From Candidatus Eremiobacterota bacterium (GTDB lineage Bacteria; Vulcanimicrobiota; CADAWZ01; Ess09-12), in assembly GCA_031082125.1 (NCBI GenBank), contig JAVHLM010000020.1:1-64000 (forward strand): a stretch of DNA of 64,000 nucleotides. The letters are read 5' to 3'. Shown here piece after piece: positions 1 to 7,741 of this stretch (position 1 is its first letter; every line of letters begins with the position of its first letter). The notes beneath the pieces are model-generated. The model worked only from the letters and a program-made list of their open reading frames with translations. It was not told the DNA's origin and did no database searches. Made by a program: the position numbers and the translations under genes.

Positions 1-50
1 CCACGTTGGTCTTGACAAAAAGTAGCCTTCTCATGTAAGAGTATCCCGAT

Positions 51-968
51 ATGCTCGACCTCGCCAAGGAGGGAAAGCTCACCCCAGAGCAGGCGCGGCA
101 TCTTGCCAAAGTCTTCAATGAGGGGACCCGCGTCCAGGGGGCGTGGCTTGACTACGCCCAGGAGGTCCCGGTGGCCACCCTCATAGCTGCCGTCGAGGGG
201 TTTCTCCGCTTCGCGAAGAGGGCTGTCCACAAAAAGTGGGATATCGCTCCCGAGGCTTTCGAGGTGGCCGTCACGGGGAGGTCCGTTAAAAGGGTTTCCC
301 CTGCACTCTCTAATGCCACGGAACGCAGTGGGGATAAGGGTTTGGATGCGCCAGTCCAGAAATTCGCACACGAGGTGGGGGGACACTTTTCAGGGGAAGT
401 CACAGTCTGGCAGGTCACCGGGGGCGGGGAGCATCCGGAGCTCCCCGAGATTCTGTCAATCCTCTCGGGAGAGACCCACAAAGCGGGGACCTTCGGATCA
501 AACCTCTCTGAGAGAGGCGCCCTCATCCGCTTCTTTCTCAAAAGAGACATTGTCCCTCTCTGGAACCATGCGGTAAGGCTCTGGGCCGCCAACAGGACGG
601 AAGCGGCCGCTCCTGGCGGAGAGGAACTCGCCCTCTTCATCGAGGCCCTCCTTGACGCCTTCCTCTCAACCTGGGACCACCCCGAAAAAAGAGACCTCCA
701 CCACCGCACCCTGGCCCGGGACCATTACCAGTGCCAGGCTCCCGGCTGCCGCTCGCGCCGCAATCTTCACTCCCATCACATCATCTTCCGCTCCCACGGG
801 GGAAGCGATAAGCTTCACAACAGAATCACCCTCTGCATGGCCCACCACCTGAGGTGCGTCCACGAGGGGCACCTCATCATCAGGGGCACGGCGCCCCACC
901 GTCTCACCTTCATCTTTGGCTCCCAATCAATGGCGGCGTTGGCGTTGTTGACGGCTGCCTGCCTGTAA
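51..968 (+). pseudogene. HNH endonuclease-family protein, C-terminal part (5' truncated)
   Basis: The reading frame encodes 305 residues from the ATG. The C-terminal third is a recognisable HNH nuclease domain: two CxxxC/CH-type pairs around DHYQCQAPGC, then HSHHIIFRSHGG and a final CMAHH, which would bind a metal and cut DNA. The first 200 residues are helical, with no signal peptide. The gene starting at 63037 has the same architecture but continues about 150 residues further N-terminal. Here the same frame carries a TAA at 36-38, and upstream of it the frame still reads like the family (LTKSSLLM before the stop). I therefore read this as a gene broken by a premature stop, with the HNH half still open. 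An alternative is a short gene that really starts at 51; no good ribosome site precedes it. Confidence 0.65.
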
Positions 969-1032
969 TCCCCCCCCGGCGCTCCTTTTGTCAATTTTGA
1001 AACGCAGGCCTGTAAAAAACGATGGATATACA

Positions 1033-1061
1033 TTGACCCGGGCATGCATATCTGTTATTCT
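1033..1061 (+). promoter_or_regulatory. possible sigma-70 promoter for the 1081 gene
   Basis: TTGACC at 1033-1038 and TATTCT at 1056-1061 are 17 bp apart. Transcription would begin about 13 nt before the ATG at 1081, right over the GGAGAGG ribosome site, so the leader would be very short. It is a fair consensus match but nothing else supports it. Confidence 0.35.
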
Positions 1062-1080
1062 TATGGAGAGGGATTGAAAT

Positions 1081-1428
1081 ATGGACGATGTGAAAGAAAT
1101 AGCGAGGAAAATGGTTGAGAAACTTGCAAGGAGTACGCTGTTAATAAACAGGTGGAAAGAAGGAGATAAGGCTCAAAGGTCACTGGACACACCTGAGCAG
1201 AGCAGGGAAAGAAAACAGAGGGAAGAAGATGCCCATGATGCGCGCCGGGCAGAAGAAGCCAGGGAGTCCAGGGAGAGGGTCAGACGCAGAACCCTGGAAG
1301 CAGAAAGTGAAGCGACCCAGGCAAGGCAGGGGGCGATAAATACTTTTTTTACTATTGTTATCACCCTGTTTGGAATTGCTCTTGTCATATGGTTTGTCCT
1401 GTGGATCTTCTCTTTATTTAAGAAATGA
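1081..1428 (+). CDS. small coiled-coil protein with C-terminal membrane anchor
   Basis: 115 residues. No family recognised. Residues 1-85 are highly charged (Lys, Arg, Glu) and predicted helical, with an RRAEEARESRERVRRR-type coiled coil. Residues about 88-111 form one hydrophobic membrane segment (ITLFGIALVIWFVLWIFSLF), followed by a Lys-Lys end. This suggests a tail-anchored inner-membrane protein with its helical domain in the cytoplasm. A GGAGAGG ribosome site lies 10 nt before the ATG. A short inverted repeat (GAGCCG/CGGCTC, 1434-1451) follows the stop. It stands alone between the HNH remnant and the toxin-antitoxin pair. A link to the latter is not evident. Confidence 0.7.
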   Translation: MDDVKEIARKMVEKLARSTLLINRWKEGDKAQRSLDTPEQSRERKQREEDAHDARRAEEARESRERVRRRTLEAESEATQARQGAINTFFTIVITLFGIALVIWFVLWIFSLFKK

Positions 1429-1433
1429 AGATG

Positions 1434-1451
1434 GAGCCGCCAGGCCGGCTC
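1434..1451 (+). terminator. weak hairpin after the 1081 gene
   Basis: GAGCCG and CGGCTC pair over a 6-nt loop, 6 nt after the stop codon at 1428. There is no U-tract, so this is at best a weak terminator or a 3' end stabiliser. Confidence 0.3.
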
Positions 1452-1501
1452 AAAATTCTCAGTAATCACGCGCTTATGGATCTGCACTCATTAAAAACGC
1501 A

Positions 1502-1532
1502 TTGACATATTTATATGCTGTATAGTTTATAC
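1502..1532 (+). promoter_or_regulatory. promoter and palindromic operator of the MazEF-like pair
   Basis: TTGACA (1502-1507) is followed by an AT-rich -10 region containing GTATA-GTT-TATAC (1520-1532), a perfect 5+5 bp palindrome. Position over the -10 and next to the antitoxin start is what is expected of an operator bound by a ribbon-helix-helix antitoxin. The exact -10 hexamer is ambiguous (GTTTAT at 17 bp, TTTATA at 18 bp). Confidence 0.6.
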
Positions 1533-1546
1533 AGGAGATGATGCAC

Positions 1547-1771
1547 ATGAAACGCCTGAACATCACCCTGCCCGATGATATCGCGGCCGAACTGAAAACG
1601 CTACCCCATATCAGCAGGTTCATCGCAGACACACTGCGTGAGAAGCTGGATCGTGAAAGAATGAAGAAACTGGACGACGCGCTTGTCGAAGGATACAGAG
1701 CCGTCGCCGCAGAAGACCGCGCGCTCGATGGTGAATGGGAGAGCGCTACGCTGGAGGACCGGGGATGGTAG
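1547..1771 (+). CDS. ribbon-helix-helix antitoxin, MazE/CopG-like
   Basis: 74 residues from the ATG at 1547. Two earlier in-frame ATGs (1538, 1541) exist, but AGGAG at 1533-1537 is properly spaced (9 nt) only for 1547. The N-terminus MKRLNITLPDDIAAEL is a typical ribbon-helix-helix beta strand and first helix that binds DNA as a dimer. The acidic C-terminal half (AAEDRALDGEWESATLEDRGW) would wrap the toxin. Its stop codon overlaps the start of the following MazF-like gene, so the pair is co-translated. The palindrome at 1520-1532 is the likely autoregulatory site. Confidence 0.85.
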   Translation: MKRLNITLPDDIAAELKTLPHISRFIADTLREKLDRERMKKLDDALVEGYRAVAAEDRALDGEWESATLEDRGW

Positions 1772-2121
1772 ATGATTATCCGAAAAGAGCGGAGTTGTGG
1801 ATGGTTTCTCTCGAAGCGGTCCAGGGGAGCGAGATAGGGAAAAAACGCCCGGCACTCGTTGTTTCCAACAATCGGAACAACCAGTTTGCAGAGACAATCA
1901 CGGTGATCCCCCTTACCTCGAGGGCTGATAAGTCCTACCCTTTTGAGGCTTCCATCAAGCCGGGAACAAGCGGGCTTTCCGTCGAATCCAGGGCAAAGTG
2001 CAACCAGATAAGGACTGTCTCCGGGACACGTCTCCTTCATCGAATAGGCCATATCTCCCCTGAAGAGATGCAGCGCGTGGAGCAGGCTCTTCTCATACAT
2101 CTGGCAATTTTTCTGCATTGA
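1765..2121 (+). CDS. MazF/PemK-family endoribonuclease toxin
   Basis: 118 residues from ATG 1765, preceded by GGAGGA at 1753-1758 and overlapping the antitoxin stop by 7 nt. Family hallmarks are clear: RAELWMVSLEAVQGSEIGKKRPALVVSNN at the start (the RP/R and loop residues of MazF), VIPLTS in the core strand, and CNQIRTVSGTRL near the C-terminus. Known MazF toxins cut mRNA at short motifs when the labile antitoxin is degraded. Length is normal (about 110-120). Nothing suggests inactivation, so this is an intact type II system. A bidirectional hairpin terminator follows at 2131. Confidence 0.92.
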   Translation: MVDDYPKRAELWMVSLEAVQGSEIGKKRPALVVSNNRNNQFAETITVIPLTSRADKSYPFEASIKPGTSGLSVESRAKCNQIRTVSGTRLLHRIGHISPEEMQRVEQALLIHLAIFLH

Positions 2122-2130
2122 GTAATCCAG

Positions 2131-2165
2131 AAAAAGGGGACAGGCGGAATGCCTGCCCCCTTTTC
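2131..2165. terminator. bidirectional hairpin terminator, copy 1
   Basis: AAAAAGGGG-A-CAGGC, loop GGAAT, GCCTG-CCCCCTTTT: a long GC stem flanked by A-runs and T-runs, so it can terminate both strands. It sits 10 nt after the MazF-like stop. The same sequence recurs at 2854-2888 behind the DUF3494 adhesin, and the homology continues into adjoining coding remnants. Confidence 0.75.
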
Positions 2166-2195
2166 CTGTCGTGCTTTTACACTGGATACCTCATC

Positions 2196-2350
2196 TTAAG
2201 GCAGATTAATGACGGTGTTCACCAGTGTGACCGCAGCGTTAAGGCCAATTGCTCTGCCATTAAGTGTCACTATATTGACGTTGTCGGCAGTAGAGAACGT
2301 GACTCCTGCTTCAGCAATGATGGTTCCCTCCATGGTGCCGCCCGGCAGGC
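2196..2350 (-). pseudogene. orphan C-terminal fragment of a DUF3494 (ice-binding-like) protein
   Basis: On the minus strand this stretch encodes about 50 residues closely matching the last 50 residues of the adhesin at 2921-5701: GGTMEGTIIAEAGVTFSTAD, then NVNIVTLNGRA and a final VTLVNTVINLP before TAA at 2196-2198. No upstream part of the gene remains; the 65-aa gene at 2367 begins where the homology stops. The fragment is joined to terminator copy 1 exactly as the intact gene is joined to copy 2. It is the relic of a duplicated or older adhesin gene. Confidence 0.75.
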
Positions 2351-2366
2351 TCAGAATTCGTGGTAG

Positions 2367-2564
2367 TCATGCGCTTTTAGAATATTTTCTTATCTTATCT
2401 GCCTCTGAGCTGATATACTCGCAAAAACTCAATCCCGCTTTTTCCGCCTCCATAGATATGATGCTCCTGGCAATATGGATCTGTTGCAACGCGGGGTCAC
2501 AGGGGAAATCTTTTTCAGCAGCCTTTACGATGTCTTCGAGATCTTCATTTCTTCTGCTCTCCAT
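2367..2564 (-). CDS. small hypothetical protein
   Basis: 65 residues, no family recognised. The start is well supported: TAGGAGG ends 7 nt before the ATG. The protein is helical and charged (MESRRNEDLEDIVKAAEKDF, then ISMEAEKAGLSFCEYISSEADKIRK), with no membrane segment or signal peptide and two Cys. It lies between two decayed genes (the DUF3494 fragment downstream and the frameshifted STAS-like stretch upstream). It may be the only living gene of an otherwise broken locus. Confidence 0.55.
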   Translation of the reverse strand: MESRRNEDLEDIVKAAEKDFPCDPALQQIHIARSIISMEAEKAGLSFCEYISSEADKIRKYSKSA

Positions 2565-2575
2565 AGTTCATCCTC

Positions 2576-2855
2576 CTACATCAGTTCTGGGGGGGGCATA
2601 ATCTCAATCTGTTTAAGGCTCTTTAAAGTATTTATCATCCTCACAATATCTTTTGTTCTTCTCCTTATGATGAAAAGCATTGATGCCTGTAAGGATATTG
2701 TACATTGAGATATCAGGGAAGTCAATATTCCGGAGTCCACTATGATAATGGCCGAAGTTGGCGGCGGGCATTCTCTTCCCTCTTCTTCTCTCCCGATGGT
2801 GTCGCTCATGGGTGAGTGGGGATAAAGGGGCAGTAAAGAACATACGGAGCAGCAA
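2576..2855 (-). pseudogene. frameshifted remnant, possibly a STAS-domain gene
   Basis: Two overlapping minus-strand frames (2576-2809 and 2613-2855) are each protein-like in part. One gives AIIIVDSG early and TKDIVRMINTLKSLKQIEI late; the other gives LRNIDFPDISMYNILTGINA in between. Spliced together they resemble the second half of a STAS domain (central strand, helix, then the final 'xxVxxIxxLxxxxxI' helix), as in the intact STAS protein at 9433. I infer a decayed paralogue with at least two frameshifts. The match is weak and could be fortuitous. Confidence 0.3.
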
Positions 2856-2888
2856 AAAGGGGACAGGCGGAATGCCTGCCCCCTTTTC
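2854..2888. terminator. bidirectional hairpin terminator, copy 2
   Basis: Same stem as at 2131-2165 (AAAAAGGGGACAGGC / GCCTGCCCCCTTTT). It lies 33 nt beyond the stop of the adhesin gene on the minus strand, where the T-run is TTTTT. Confidence 0.75.
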
Positions 2889-2920
2889 CTGTCGTGTTTT
2901 TACACCGGATACCTCATGCC

Positions 2921-5701
2921 TTACGGGAGAGGTATGTTAATGATGGTGTTCACCATGGTAACCGATTCAGTCAGGGTCATTGCTCTCCCATTCAGTGTCA
3001 CTATATTGACACTGCCGGCAGTAGAGAAGTTGATCGCAGTTCCTGCGATTATGGTTCCCTCCAGGGTACCGCCCCCCCCGGGGTTAAGATATGCTCTGGT
3101 GCCGACCTGCCAGAAGATGTTCTTGGCCTTGGCGCCGTTAATCAGCTTGATGCTTCGAGGGGCTCCCGAGGCGCCCACGGTGAGCGTGGTCCCCATCTGG
3201 AATACCCAGACAGCATCTGCGTCGCCCCGGCCGTCGAGCGTGAGATCTCCTTCCGTCATAAGGAATCCCGCCGCAGCCTTATATATGCCCGGAGGAAGCG
3301 TTTTTCCGCCCAGCTGGTCGCCGGCAACTGCCACACCTCCCGCCAGATTAGCGAGGGTGGTAAAGGCTGTTTGTGTAGCGGCTGCGCCTGCTGCTGCCGG
3401 ATCGCCGGTACCAAAGTATATCGTACCATTCACATACCCATTATTAAGATCTGTTACTGTATAATTAGCGCCCGTCTTGTCGTGGAGTCCGGTGATCTTG
3501 GTGGCTACCCCGGTGGTGCCGATATCCCCGTTAATCACCGTAAGAAGCCCCTCGTTGGTCAACCCGGCACCGCTGCCAAAACTCCCAAAGGGCGCCATTG
3601 CTCCAAGTGGCGGTGCCACGGGTACTGTCCTTGTACCGGTGGTAAAGGTCCACGTGTAATCTGCCGCCATTGCATTATGCGCAAGGTCCTGGACTCCAGT
3701 GGTGATCGTGGCGGTGTAGGTGGTGTTGGGTGCGAGATTGCTTGCCGGGGTGAAGGTTGCAATCTTGGTTATCAGATCATAGGTGACTGCAAGTCCTACT
3801 ACGCTCGTGCCTGCTGAGTCTTTCACCGTGAAATTCAGGTTGGTGATCGTTAAAGGATCCATCTCCTCGCTGAAGGTCGCGTTGATTTTCTTGTTGATGG
3901 CCACATCTATTTCAGCATTAGAAGGGCTTACAAGAATCACGGTGGGTGGAGTGGTGTCGGGGGCCGCACCGGTGGTAAAGGTCCACGTGTAATTTGTGGC
4001 CAGCGCATTGCCCGCAAGGTCCTTGGCCCCGGTGGTAACCGTGGCAGTATAGAGGGTGTTGGCTGCGAGATTGCTGTCTGGTGTGAATGTTGCAATCAGG
4101 CCCACATAGGTCGCCTGGCCTGAAACAGGAGCACCTCCTTGACTCAAGGTATAAGTGAGGTTGGTGATCGTTGCAGGGTCCATCACTTCGCTGAAGGTTG
4201 CGGCAATTTTCTTGTTGGTAGCCACACCTGTGTCACCTTGAGCGGGGGAAGTGAAAGTCACGGTAGGTGCGGTGACGTCCGTGGACGCGCCGGTGGTAAA
4301 GGTCCACGAGTAATTTGCCGCCAGCGCATTGCCCGCAAGGTCCTTGGCCCCGGTGGTGATTGTGGCAGTATAAGTTGTGCTGACTGCGAGATTGCTGTCT
4401 GGTTTGAAGGTTGCCACCAGGCCCACATAGGTCACCGTGCCTGTAACCGGCGTTGCCCCTTGCTTCAAGGTAAAGGTGAGGTTGGTGATTGTCAAGGGGT
4501 CCATCGCTTTGCTGAAAGTTGCGGCGATTTTCGTGTTGATAACCACCCCGGTGTCACCTTGAGCGGGGGCGGTGAAAGTCACGGTGGGTGCGGTAGCGTC
4601 CGTGGAAGAACCGGTGGTAAAGGTCCACGTGTAATTTGCCGCCAGCGCATTGCCCGCGAGGTCCTTGGCCCCGGTGGTAATTGTGGCAGTATAGCTGGTG
4701 CCGGCTACGAGATTGCTTACCGGTGTGAAGGTGGCCACCAGGCCCACATAGGTCACCGTGCCTGTAACCGGCGTGGCTCCTTGCTTCAAGGTAAAGGTGA
4801 GGTTGGTGATCGTCAAGGGGTCCATCGCTTTGCTGAAGGTTGCGGCGATTTTCCTGTTGAGAGCCACACCTGTTTCACCTTGAGCGGGGGCGGTGAAAGT
4901 CACGGTGGGTGCGGTAGTGTCCGCAGACGAACCGGTGGTAAAGGTCCACGTGTAATTTGCCGCCAGTGCATTGCCTGCAAGGTCCCTGGCACCGGTGGTA
5001 ATTGTGGCCGTATAGACGGTGTTGACTGCGAGGCTGCTTGCCGGTGTGAAGGTTGCAACCAGGCCCACATAGGTCACCGTGCCTGAAACAGGCGCTGCGT
5101 TGGGCCCTGTCACCGAAAAAGTGGTGCTGCTGATCGTTGTAGGGTCCATCGCTTTGCTGAAGGTTGCGGCGATTTTCCTGTTGATAGGCACACCTGTGTC
5201 ACCTTGAGCCGGGGCCGTGAAAGTCACGGTGGGGGCGGTGGTGTCTATGGAAGAACCTGTGGTAAAGGTCCAGGTGAAATTTGCCGCCAGTGCAGTGCCC
5301 GCGGTATCCTTTGCCCCGGTGGTAATCGTGGCAGTATAGGCGGTGTTGACTGCGAGGCTGCTTGCCGGTGTGAAGGTTGCAACCATGCCAACATAGGTCA
5401 CCGTGCCTGAAACAGCCGTGGTCCCGGGTCCTGTCACCGTGAAGGTGGTGGTATTTATTGTTGAAGCGTTCATCTCCTTGCTGAAGGTCGCGGCGATTTT
5501 CCTGTTGATGCCCACACCGGTGTCACCTTGAGCCGGGTCGGTGAAAGTCACGGTAGGTGAGTCTGGAGATGTGTTGCTTCCGGTTCCGACATAATAATAT
5601 CCTGCCGAGCTTCCGCTTCCTCCCCCGCATCCGGCCATTAAAACAGCCATCAGCAGCAGCGCAATAAACCCCGTCCTTCCATACCCTTTGCATTTCAACA
5701 T
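2921..5701 (-). CDS. lipoprotein adhesin: six Ig-like (Big_5) repeats plus DUF3494 ice-binding-like domain
   Basis: 926 residues. The N-terminus has a lipoprotein signal ending in LMAVLMAG-C, so it is probably anchored in the outer or inner membrane and faces outward. Residues about 47-695 hold six tandem Ig-like repeats of about 110 residues, each opening with PTVTFTxPAQGDTGV and ending TWTFTTG (SbsA/Big_5 type). Residues about 700-926 are a DUF3494 domain (GLTNEGLLTVINGDIGT, LPPGIYK, LEGTIIA, VNIVTLNGRA), the fold of ice-binding adhesins, although many members do not bind ice. AAGGAGGGG precedes the ATG. A GACTTTTTC-type promoter lies upstream. The repeats are near-identical at DNA level, so copy number may vary by recombination. 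Confidence 0.9.
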   Translation of the reverse strand: MLKCKGYGRTGFIALLLMAVLMAGCGGGSGSSAGYYYVGTGSNTSPDSPTVTFTDPAQGDTGVGINRKIAATFSKEMNASTINTTTFTVTGPGTTAVSGTVTYVGMVATFTPASSLAVNTAYTATITTGAKDTAGTALAANFTWTFTTGSSIDTTAPTVTFTAPAQGDTGVPINRKIAATFSKAMDPTTISSTTFSVTGPNAAPVSGTVTYVGLVATFTPASSLAVNTVYTATITTGARDLAGNALAANYTWTFTTGSSADTTAPTVTFTAPAQGETGVALNRKIAATFSKAMDPLTITNLTFTLKQGATPVTGTVTYVGLVATFTPVSNLVAGTSYTATITTGAKDLAGNALAANYTWTFTTGSSTDATAPTVTFTAPAQGDTGVVINTKIAATFSKAMDPLTITNLTFTLKQGATPVTGTVTYVGLVATFKPDSNLAVSTTYTATITTGAKDLAGNALAANYSWTFTTGASTDVTAPTVTFTSPAQGDTGVATNKKIAATFSEVMDPATITNLTYTLSQGGAPVSGQATYVGLIATFTPDSNLAANTLYTATVTTGAKDLAGNALATNYTWTFTTGAAPDTTPPTVILVSPSNAEIDVAINKKINATFSEEMDPLTITNLNFTVKDSAGTSVVGLAVTYDLITKIATFTPASNLAPNTTYTATITTGVQDLAHNAMAADYTWTFTTGTRTVPVAPPLGAMAPFGSFGSGAGLTNEGLLTVINGDIGTTGVATKITGLHDKTGANYTVTDLNNGYVNGTIYFGTGDPAAAGAAATQTAFTTLANLAGGVAVAGDQLGGKTLPPGIYKAAAGFLMTEGDLTLDGRGDADAVWVFQMGTTLTVGASGAPRSIKLINGAKAKNIFWQVGTRAYLNPGGGGTLEGTIIAGTAINFSTAGSVNIVTLNGRAMTLTESVTMVNTIINIPLP
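3620..5565 (-). repeat. six tandem ~330-bp Ig-repeat units inside the adhesin gene
   Basis: Each unit encodes one Big_5 domain. Phrases such as the codons for TYVGLVATFTP and AANYTWTFTTG recur nearly unchanged in each unit, and units 3 and 4 are the most alike. The last unit (nearest 3620) is the most diverged. Confidence 0.85.
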
Positions 5702-5769
5702 GCGAGTCCCCTCCTTGATTTAATTTAATATTTGAACATTTTACCCCATTGTTAATAATACCATGCATG

Positions 5770-5810
5770 ATAGTAGCAAATTATCTGCCGGTTTTCTATA
5801 AGAAAAAGTC
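5770..5810 (-). promoter_or_regulatory. GACTTTTTC-box promoter of the adhesin gene
   Basis: Reading the minus strand: GACTTTTTC (5810-5802), then TTATAGAAAACCGG, and a TACTAT -10 (5775-5770) starting 35 nt after the box. There is no good -35 hexamer at 17 bp. The box therefore probably binds an activator. The leader to the ATG at 5701 is about 60 nt. Confidence 0.65.
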
Positions 5811-5994
5811 TAGTTTTTTATATCGGATGAAAAAAATTTTTTTAGAGGATTTTTCAGAAAATACAAAGTCCTGGTGACTGCGGATTAATGACTACCAGAT
5901 AAATGTAGGGCTTCAGCGTGTTCTTCATCTTTCCCGCTGATGGCACAGCAGGAACTGACAGATTTATTAATGGTAATGCTATTGCGTGTAGCCG

Positions 5995-6038
5995 TATATC
6001 AGGCCCCCTCCCCTTTTATATCTGTGATACCTGATATA
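5995..6038. repeat. inverted repeat in the 5.8-6.1 kb intergenic region
   Basis: TATATCAGG (5995-6003) and CCTGATATA (6030-6038) are perfect 9-bp arms around a pyrimidine-rich loop. The whole 5821-6139 stretch has no convincing gene: it holds this repeat and an A/T-run near 5828-5842. The repeat could be a 3' structure of the kinase transcript that ends at 6140, or an operator. Confidence 0.35.
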
Positions 6039-6139
6039 TTGGCCATACGTGATATCATTTCCTTTTTTAACTTCTTTTCAATGATAAATCTTCCATGTTC
6101 TTTGCCAATGCAAGATCCTTAAGTGCGCCGGGTATTTAC

Positions 6140-7252
6140 CTACATGATCACCAGTGAAAGATGGACTGTGGTCTCCTGGCCGGGTATGCTCTCGATATTC
6201 AATTCTCCCTCGTAGGTTTCGATCAGGCACCTCGCAATTTCAAGACCCAGTCCCACTCCCTGCTGCTCGTAAGTATCCCGCTCGAACTGCATATAGGCGC
6301 CGATGCGTGCGATCTGTCCCGCGGTCATGCCGCGCCCGTGGTCAGTGACAGAAAGTACGAATCTGTTGTTTTCGGAAACACTTTTCACATGGACGGGAGT
6401 TCCCGTCCTGGAGTATTTGAAGGCGTTATCCACCAGTTCCTTGACAATCTTGCTGAGATCCTCTTCCAGAATCTCAATGGCTGCCGCGGAAAGCACAAGA
6501 TTCAAGTCTCTCTCCCTGGCCGCCTCCTGCGCGATCTCCGATGCAGTGCGTGAGATAACGGCTTCCGAAGGAATGCCTTTCCCTCTGAGCAGCTCACTGC
6601 GGCTTTTGCGGAGCGCTTCAAGCCTTACCGGGTTCTGTGCCGTTATCGCAAGCTGGGCGAACTGCAGGTAATTCTGTATAAACCTGTTAAGCCGCTCCGC
6701 AGAGGTATAGATGAGCTCTATCATGGTTTTGAGCTCATCCTCGCTGAGCGATTTATGACTGTCTCTGATGAGACTCGAAGCACCCATAATCCCCGAAAGG
6801 GGCGTCCGCAGCTCATGGGGCAGGGAGCGGGTGACATAGCTCTGCAGGTGATCAATTTTTTCCTGGAACTTTTTCATCAGGGCATTCTGTTTCGTTTCCT
6901 GAAAGGCAATCGCTTTGAGCAGCTCATCAGCGGTGAAAGGCTTGGTAAGGTAGTCGTCGGCTCCTAATGCCATATCATGGCGCGCACTGGACATCATCTC
7001 CTGCGCAGTAAAAAAAATAAAGGGGATCGTAGCCGTGAGGGGATCGCTTCGCAGCTCTCTCAGCACCTCGTAGCCGTCCATAATGGGCATTGCAATGTCG
7101 CAGATAATCAGGCCGGGGTAGTGAGCCCGTATCGCGAGCAGGCCTTCCCAGCCATTTTCCGCGGTCTCAACGGTGTATCCCTCGGATTTGAGTATCCTCA
7201 TGACGGTTTCCCTTGAGGCTTCTTCATCATCAATGACCACAATGCGCTTCAC
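6140..7252 (-). CDS. receiver-first histidine kinase (REC-HisKA-HATPase)
   Basis: 370 residues, soluble. Residues 1-120 are a receiver domain with acidic pair D8/D9, phospho-acceptor D52 (IICDIAMP), T82 and K104. Residues 135-215 are a HisKA dimerisation helix with H146 (SLPHELRTPLSG). Residues about 255-370 are the ATPase domain (ELVDNAFKYS N-box, DHGRGM G1, GVGLGLEIA G2). All catalytic residues are present. A receiver placed before the kinase suggests that an upstream kinase switches this one. Its paralogue at 39430 has the same order and length. The gene is preceded by a GACTTTTTC-box promoter. Its own output partner is not adjacent. Confidence 0.92.
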   Translation of the reverse strand: MKRIVVIDDEEASRETVMRILKSEGYTVETAENGWEGLLAIRAHYPGLIICDIAMPIMDGYEVLRELRSDPLTATIPFIFFTAQEMMSSARHDMALGADDYLTKPFTADELLKAIAFQETKQNALMKKFQEKIDHLQSYVTRSLPHELRTPLSGIMGASSLIRDSHKSLSEDELKTMIELIYTSAERLNRFIQNYLQFAQLAITAQNPVRLEALRKSRSELLRGKGIPSEAVISRTASEIAQEAARERDLNLVLSAAAIEILEEDLSKIVKELVDNAFKYSRTGTPVHVKSVSENNRFVLSVTDHGRGMTAGQIARIGAYMQFERDTYEQQGVGLGLEIARCLIETYEGELNIESIPGQETTVHLSLVIM

Positions 7253-7326
7253 CTTTTTGCCTCCTTAGCAGCTTTGCACCTTTCAATCTGAGTGTCAGAC
7301 AAAATGAACAGTCACCGCACATAATA

Positions 7327-7368
7327 ATCATACCAAATCAACTGCCCGGTTTTCTATAAGAAAAAGTC
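7327..7368 (-). promoter_or_regulatory. GACTTTTTC-box promoter of the receiver-kinase
   Basis: Minus strand: GACTTTTTC (7368-7360), TTATAGAAAACCGGG, then TATGAT (7332-7327), 36 nt from box start to -10 start. The first 23 nt are identical to the adhesin promoter at 5810. Confidence 0.65.
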
Positions 7369-7383
7369 CGGTTTTTGAGATTT

Positions 7384-7671
7384 GTCACCATATTCCAGGC
7401 TCGGCGGCATCAAGGAGCTGCCATCTGAATTTGCTGTCCTTGACGTTCACGATGATTCCTCTTTCAATCATCTCCTCAGCCCCTTTATCTCCTTTACCAT
7501 GGGATGAGCTGCGAGCTGATTTGACGCCATGAAGGCAGATCCACCGTAAAGGCGAATACCTACAGAGGCAAGTGCCCTGGCCACAGGAGAGAGAGCTTCA
7601 AAAATGGCAAAATGCTGTTGAAAGTCACAGGACATTTGACATCCCTCATTTTTCTGGTATGATGAATTCAT
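7384..7671 (-). pseudogene. internally deleted duplicate of the CHAP/NlpC-like protease gene
   Basis: Bases 7384-7581 match 8114-8591 closely, except that about 280 bp are missing from the middle. The join lies at a shared TCAG (original sites near 8203 and 8485). The surviving frame encodes ALASVGIRLYGGSAFMASNQ and ends early at LRR because the deletion shifts frame; the last 30 codons of the parent survive out of frame. The 5' part up to the ATG at 7671 is unrelated to the parent. The catalytic Cys and His segments are both lost, so no enzyme is made. Confidence 0.8.
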
Positions 7672-7741
7672 ATAAAGCCTTTCAAATGGAATATATTCCT
7701 GAGATAGTGCCTCATTGGATTATTACATGGAGGAAACAGAT

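Noticed and set aside
2894-5086. Two plus-strand ORFs of over 300 codons opposite the adhesin
   Set aside because: They mirror the tandem Ig repeats (repeated GGKGPRVICRQ) and have no ribosome site.
5780-5800. Sigma-54-like promoter before the adhesin (GG-N10-GC)
   Set aside because: GGCAGATAATTTGC fits by spacing, but the five sister promoters lack it while all share a -10 hexamer at the same distance.
5940-6122. 60-codon plus-strand ORF
   Set aside because: No ribosome site, AT-rich intergenic DNA with an inverted repeat; not protein-like beyond hydrophobic runs.
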